From: Burhinus oedicnemus
Lineage: Eukaryota; Chordata; Aves; Charadriiformes; Burhinidae
Direction of reading: 5' to 3'
NCBI GenBank assembly: GCA_008921705.1
Contig: VFFE01007016.1
Location: forward strand, 1,454,147 to 1,518,146
Length of the DNA stretch: 64,000 bases
How positions within the stretch are numbered: position 1 is the stretch's first letter; the number at the start of each line of letters is the position of its first letter. The translations under genes were made by a program, and so were the position numbers. Positions 61,099 to 64,000 of this stretch are shown here, piece after piece. The notes under the pieces were generated by a model. That model was not told the DNA's origin. It was given only the letters and a program-made list of their open reading frames with translations, and made no database searches.

Positions 61099-64000
61099 GT
61101 AGGTACAAGGAAAATCAGATGATTTTTTTTGTTAATTAAAGCACTGGCATGTTTTAGTATTCTCCTGATAATGTTTAATATTTGTCCAGGAAAGGGATGA
61201 TTTGAAAAATTCCCTAGTCGGTTTTTTGGAGCGTCCTCTCCTGGAATAGGTTGGCACTGACAGTTTCTTGCCATTTGAAAGCCAGTTGGTCTACACGAAT
61301 AAGGGGAGAAAGGGCATTTGAAAGAAAGCAGAGAAAATATTTTTGGAGTTGCAGGAGGATGACTGCTCATACCAAATTAGCTTGAGGGAAAAATTGACTC
61401 AAGTTAAAGAAGTGAAAAGTGGAGCACAGGAAAGCCACAAGGGAAAAGAAACAAAACTACAAAACAAGGGAGACTTGGAAAGCTGGTTCTTTTATTTTAT
61501 AGCTCTCTGTGCAGACACGTTGCCTGTGCACCACACTTGGCTGTATTTTTACTCTTTTGGAGTCAGGAAGACATTGTGTCCAGTTTAATGCCACCTTTGG
61601 AGGCACGGATGATGATTACTCTTAGGAACACGCAGACTCTATGGCTGCAGCCAGGCTTTACAGAAGCTGAGGGTCAGTGGCACTATTCATGCCTTTACTT
61701 ATTATGGATCTAGTGCGTGAATCCAGGCTGCATTTATGAAATGTAACTTGCTGATCATTTTAAAATCCCTTCATTGGATGGCCGGAGGTGGAAATCAGGA
61801 CGCGACAGTTAACTAGATGCTTCTTTGAGTGCTTGGTGAAACGAGTGATTTTGCAGAGCCCAGACAACCTGCAGCTGAGTCTGTTCTTCTCAGTAACTCT
61901 AGCTGAGAGGCGCAGAGACTGGAATAGCTGATGTCTTCCTCACAGCCGCGACGGCGGTGCCGTATTTATGGTGACCCCAGCTGGAGAGAGGCTAGCGCCG
62001 AAATGGTCGTTAGTTATGGTATCAATTTCTGCAGCAGCATCTTTTGAAGCTTAGAACAAGCACAGGCGACACGCTCCCTCCCGTCGTTCGGTCCGTCGCC
62101 GTGACCGAATCTGATTACGCTTTTGTTCTTCTGTCTCAAGGCTAGGATGTAGAAGCTATCAAACCCAGCGCTAATTCATTTTACTATTATTCATTAAATA
62201 TTCTATTGCTCAAAACTAAGCAAAGCACGTTTTTCTAAATTCTACTGCACATTTTTTTTAAACTCTACTTAACCTTTTCATTTCAAATATGGTGTAACAT
62301 TCACTATCTTTCTCTGAAAACATCATAAATTAATCAGAGCAGCACGGTTCTGGAGAGACAGCTGGCAATATTTACATTTTTTTTCTAGTTTGCTGCTGCT
62401 CCAACTTACTTCTGCAACTGCGGCAAAGAAAGCCCCAAGTGGAGCCAACTGTATCTGGCTTCAAAATACATTTTTGTTTCAGAGCTAAATATCTCACTGC
62501 TGCAAATGGAGCCAGCACATGCATTTATACACATGTACACGGCACAGAAAATTGGCTGGGGAAAACAAGGAAATGCTGTTATATCATGTCTTTTAATCCC
62601 ACGGTCCAGGTCTTCCTTATCATAACTCGGACAGGGAGCAGGGAAATGGAAGGAGCCGAACATGGGAGGAAACTGAGATATCCAGGAGACCTTCTGTCAC
62701 AGGCAGGGCTGGTACAGCTGAAGCTGTAGCATGACTCAGATGGGTTTTTTAGAGCTACTGGATTTACCTCTGGTTGGGGACAATCCAGGTTCACGCGGTA
62801 GAAATGATGAATGTAGGATCTTCCTGCCGATTTTCACTCTTGTTGTGTGAAGTTATTACGCTTTGTTCTGTAACTGCCTCTTCCACCTCCAGAACTGGCT
62901 GTGATTTATACTGTGAGTAAAGTGATTGGAGCTGGTATTGCAATTTAAGTTTTAAATTGATTTGTGACACCTTTGAGTTAAAGCGTGCTGTGGAAATACA
63001 AGTTTTTGTTGTTATTGTTTGCTTGATGTTCTTACCCGTGGTAAAGGCAGTTAAGCAGCAAGCTGGAAAAAATGGGTCTGCTTAGCTTCAGCAATGGGGC
63101 GTCCACGTTAAAAATAGAGAAAAACTTCCCCATAAACAACGAGCGCTGACAACACAGGCGTAGCGCTGAACACGAAATGACTGAAGGGGACCAGTCCCCG
63201 GTCTGAAGGCCCCGGGTAACTTACGTCTCAGTGCTGTTAAATGGTGCTTCCTTCTGCCGTAAGGGTTGCAGTAATTCTGGTAGGTGCGAGAACATTCCTC
63301 TCTCGGTTGTAAAAAGGAATATACGGCACATACCTTCGGGCAAACGTGCTGGGTTTGGGCACGCTCAGCCAAAATACCCAATTCTATGCAGTTCTGGTGA
63401 GTGCTTTATACAGTGTGGGGCACCTGGAAATAATACTGACGGTTGATGTGCTGCTCAGCTTCTCTGTCTGGTGCAGTCAGGCAAGCGATGCAGAAGGAGG
63501 AGTGTCTGTAATTCCTTCCTTCCCTCTTGCGCTCTCCCCTGTTAGATTTGAAGATCCTTCCTATGATCGCATCTGGATTTTTACAATAAAAGTTCCAGTA
63601 GGCGATGGAGCCCCCTGACAGACTTGGAAAAAAAAAAAAAAAAGCCATTAAAACCAACCTTCTGGCAGCTTTGCCAACGAAACGAGTGAAGAGCACCCAA
63701 ACGGGGAGTTTCTCTCGAGCCCTGGAGCGTCGTTGAGCTGTATCCCGGTCAACAGCCTCCTCGGGCAGCCCGGGCACTCAGGTCTCACTTGCCTCTGACT
63801 GATGGGCAGGGGGAAATTTTGGGAGAGAACAACCTGCTGGTAAGCAACGGGCCAGGCAGGACTAACGGACTTCTGTATCCTGACTTACCTGGTGAATAAG
63901 GGAGCTGGATGCAAGTGTTTGGGGTTTTGGGGTTGGTTTTTGGTTTTGTTTTGGGTTTTTTTTGCTACAGGTGGAGCAAAACATTTTTCTTGTTACAATA
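61099..64000 (+). other. SDK2: SDK2 intron, 5' 2902 bp
   Basis: Donor gtaggt; the acceptor lies beyond the window. I looked for the expected FN3-11 start (APAMAPQNVQV-like) and did not find it. A run of about 16 A lies near 63627-63642 and a TTTTGGGG-like G/T tract at 63918-63968. Nothing else was recognised. Confidence 0.8.
63918..63968 (+). repeat. G/T-only low-complexity tract
   Basis: About 50 bases of only G and T, with two GGGG blocks, one GGG and several GG. In the transcript this could form a G-quadruplex of two tetrads. Confidence 0.75.

Larger units (their letters stand above)
1..64000 (+). other. SDK2: SDK2 gene, internal segment (FN3-3 to FN3-10)
   Basis: The whole window lies inside one transcription unit. 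Eighteen exons, joined at matching phases, give 832 codons' worth of uninterrupted sequence of eight FN3 domains. Phrases such as [49 protein letters not shown] and ESLNGLLLGYRIYYREL match SDK2 rather than SDK1. Known of the family: Sidekicks carry six Ig and thirteen FN3 domains, one membrane helix and a PDZ-binding tail. They bind homophilically through the Ig domains and guide lamina-specific synapses in the retina, where the tail anchors to MAGI scaffolds. The FN3 stack encoded here is the extracellular stalk. N-glycosylation sequons are visible in FN3-3, -4, -5, -7 and -10. Promoter, start and stop codons lie outside the window. Confidence 0.95.

Noticed and set aside
63969..64000. Acceptor-like ttttttttgctacag near the window end as the start of the next exon
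   Set aside because: The sequence after it would read GGAKHFSCYN, which does not match the expected start of FN3-11 in SDK2.
1..64000. CRISPR arrays, prokaryotic operons, phage or mobile gene cassettes
   Set aside because: The window is vertebrate intron-exon sequence; no such structure is present.

Overview
This window is an interior piece of one vertebrate gene on the + strand: SDK2 (Sidekick-2), a large single-pass cell-adhesion protein of the immunoglobulin superfamily. The host is most likely a bird. The spliced protein is close to the SDK2 sequence known to me and differs from the paralogue SDK1 at many positions. A CR1 retrotransposon fragment of avian type lies at 35008-35128, and three much older CR1-type fragments of the kind seen across birds, crocodilians and turtles also occur. 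The species cannot be fixed from the sequence.

Eighteen coding exons could be placed by protein homology, splice sites and phase. They total 2496 nt, exactly 832 codons' worth, with no stop and no frame break. In the standard 13-domain numbering they encode fibronectin type III (FN3) domains 3 to 10: FN3-3 (135-250, 3243-3435), FN3-4 (6718-6816, 11739-11930), FN3-5 and FN3-6 (13708-13829, 22098-22207, 24509-24659, 26552-26789), FN3-7 (32705-32820, 33081-33270), FN3-8 (35406-35504, 43780-43974), FN3-9 (48106-48307, 50322-50425) and FN3-10 (52179-52249, 56898-57033, 58936-58995, 60997-61098). The start of the gene (signal peptide, Ig domains, FN3-1 and -2) lies upstream. FN3-11 to -13, the membrane segment and the PDZ-binding tail lie downstream. 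Domain borders fall at phase-1 introns, except the FN3-5/FN3-6 border, which sits inside one exon.

About 96% of the window is intron, from 260 bp to 8.3 kb. The introns hold CR1 fossils (20938-21080, 35008-35128, 37220-38740, 54891-55266), a possible palindromic DNA-transposon relic (22480-22790), small tandem repeats, homopolymer runs and two small CpG-dense patches. No second gene, RNA gene, CRISPR array or prokaryotic-style system was found. Most open frames on either strand of the introns are chance.

The points most worth a second look are a GC-AG intron (6817-11738) followed by a T18 tract, a frame-neutral 60-nt exon in FN3-10 (58936-58995), a TG/TA repeat just upstream of a frame-critical exon (22011-22060), and the ancient CR1 copies. 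I did not find evidence of an undescribed biological system here.
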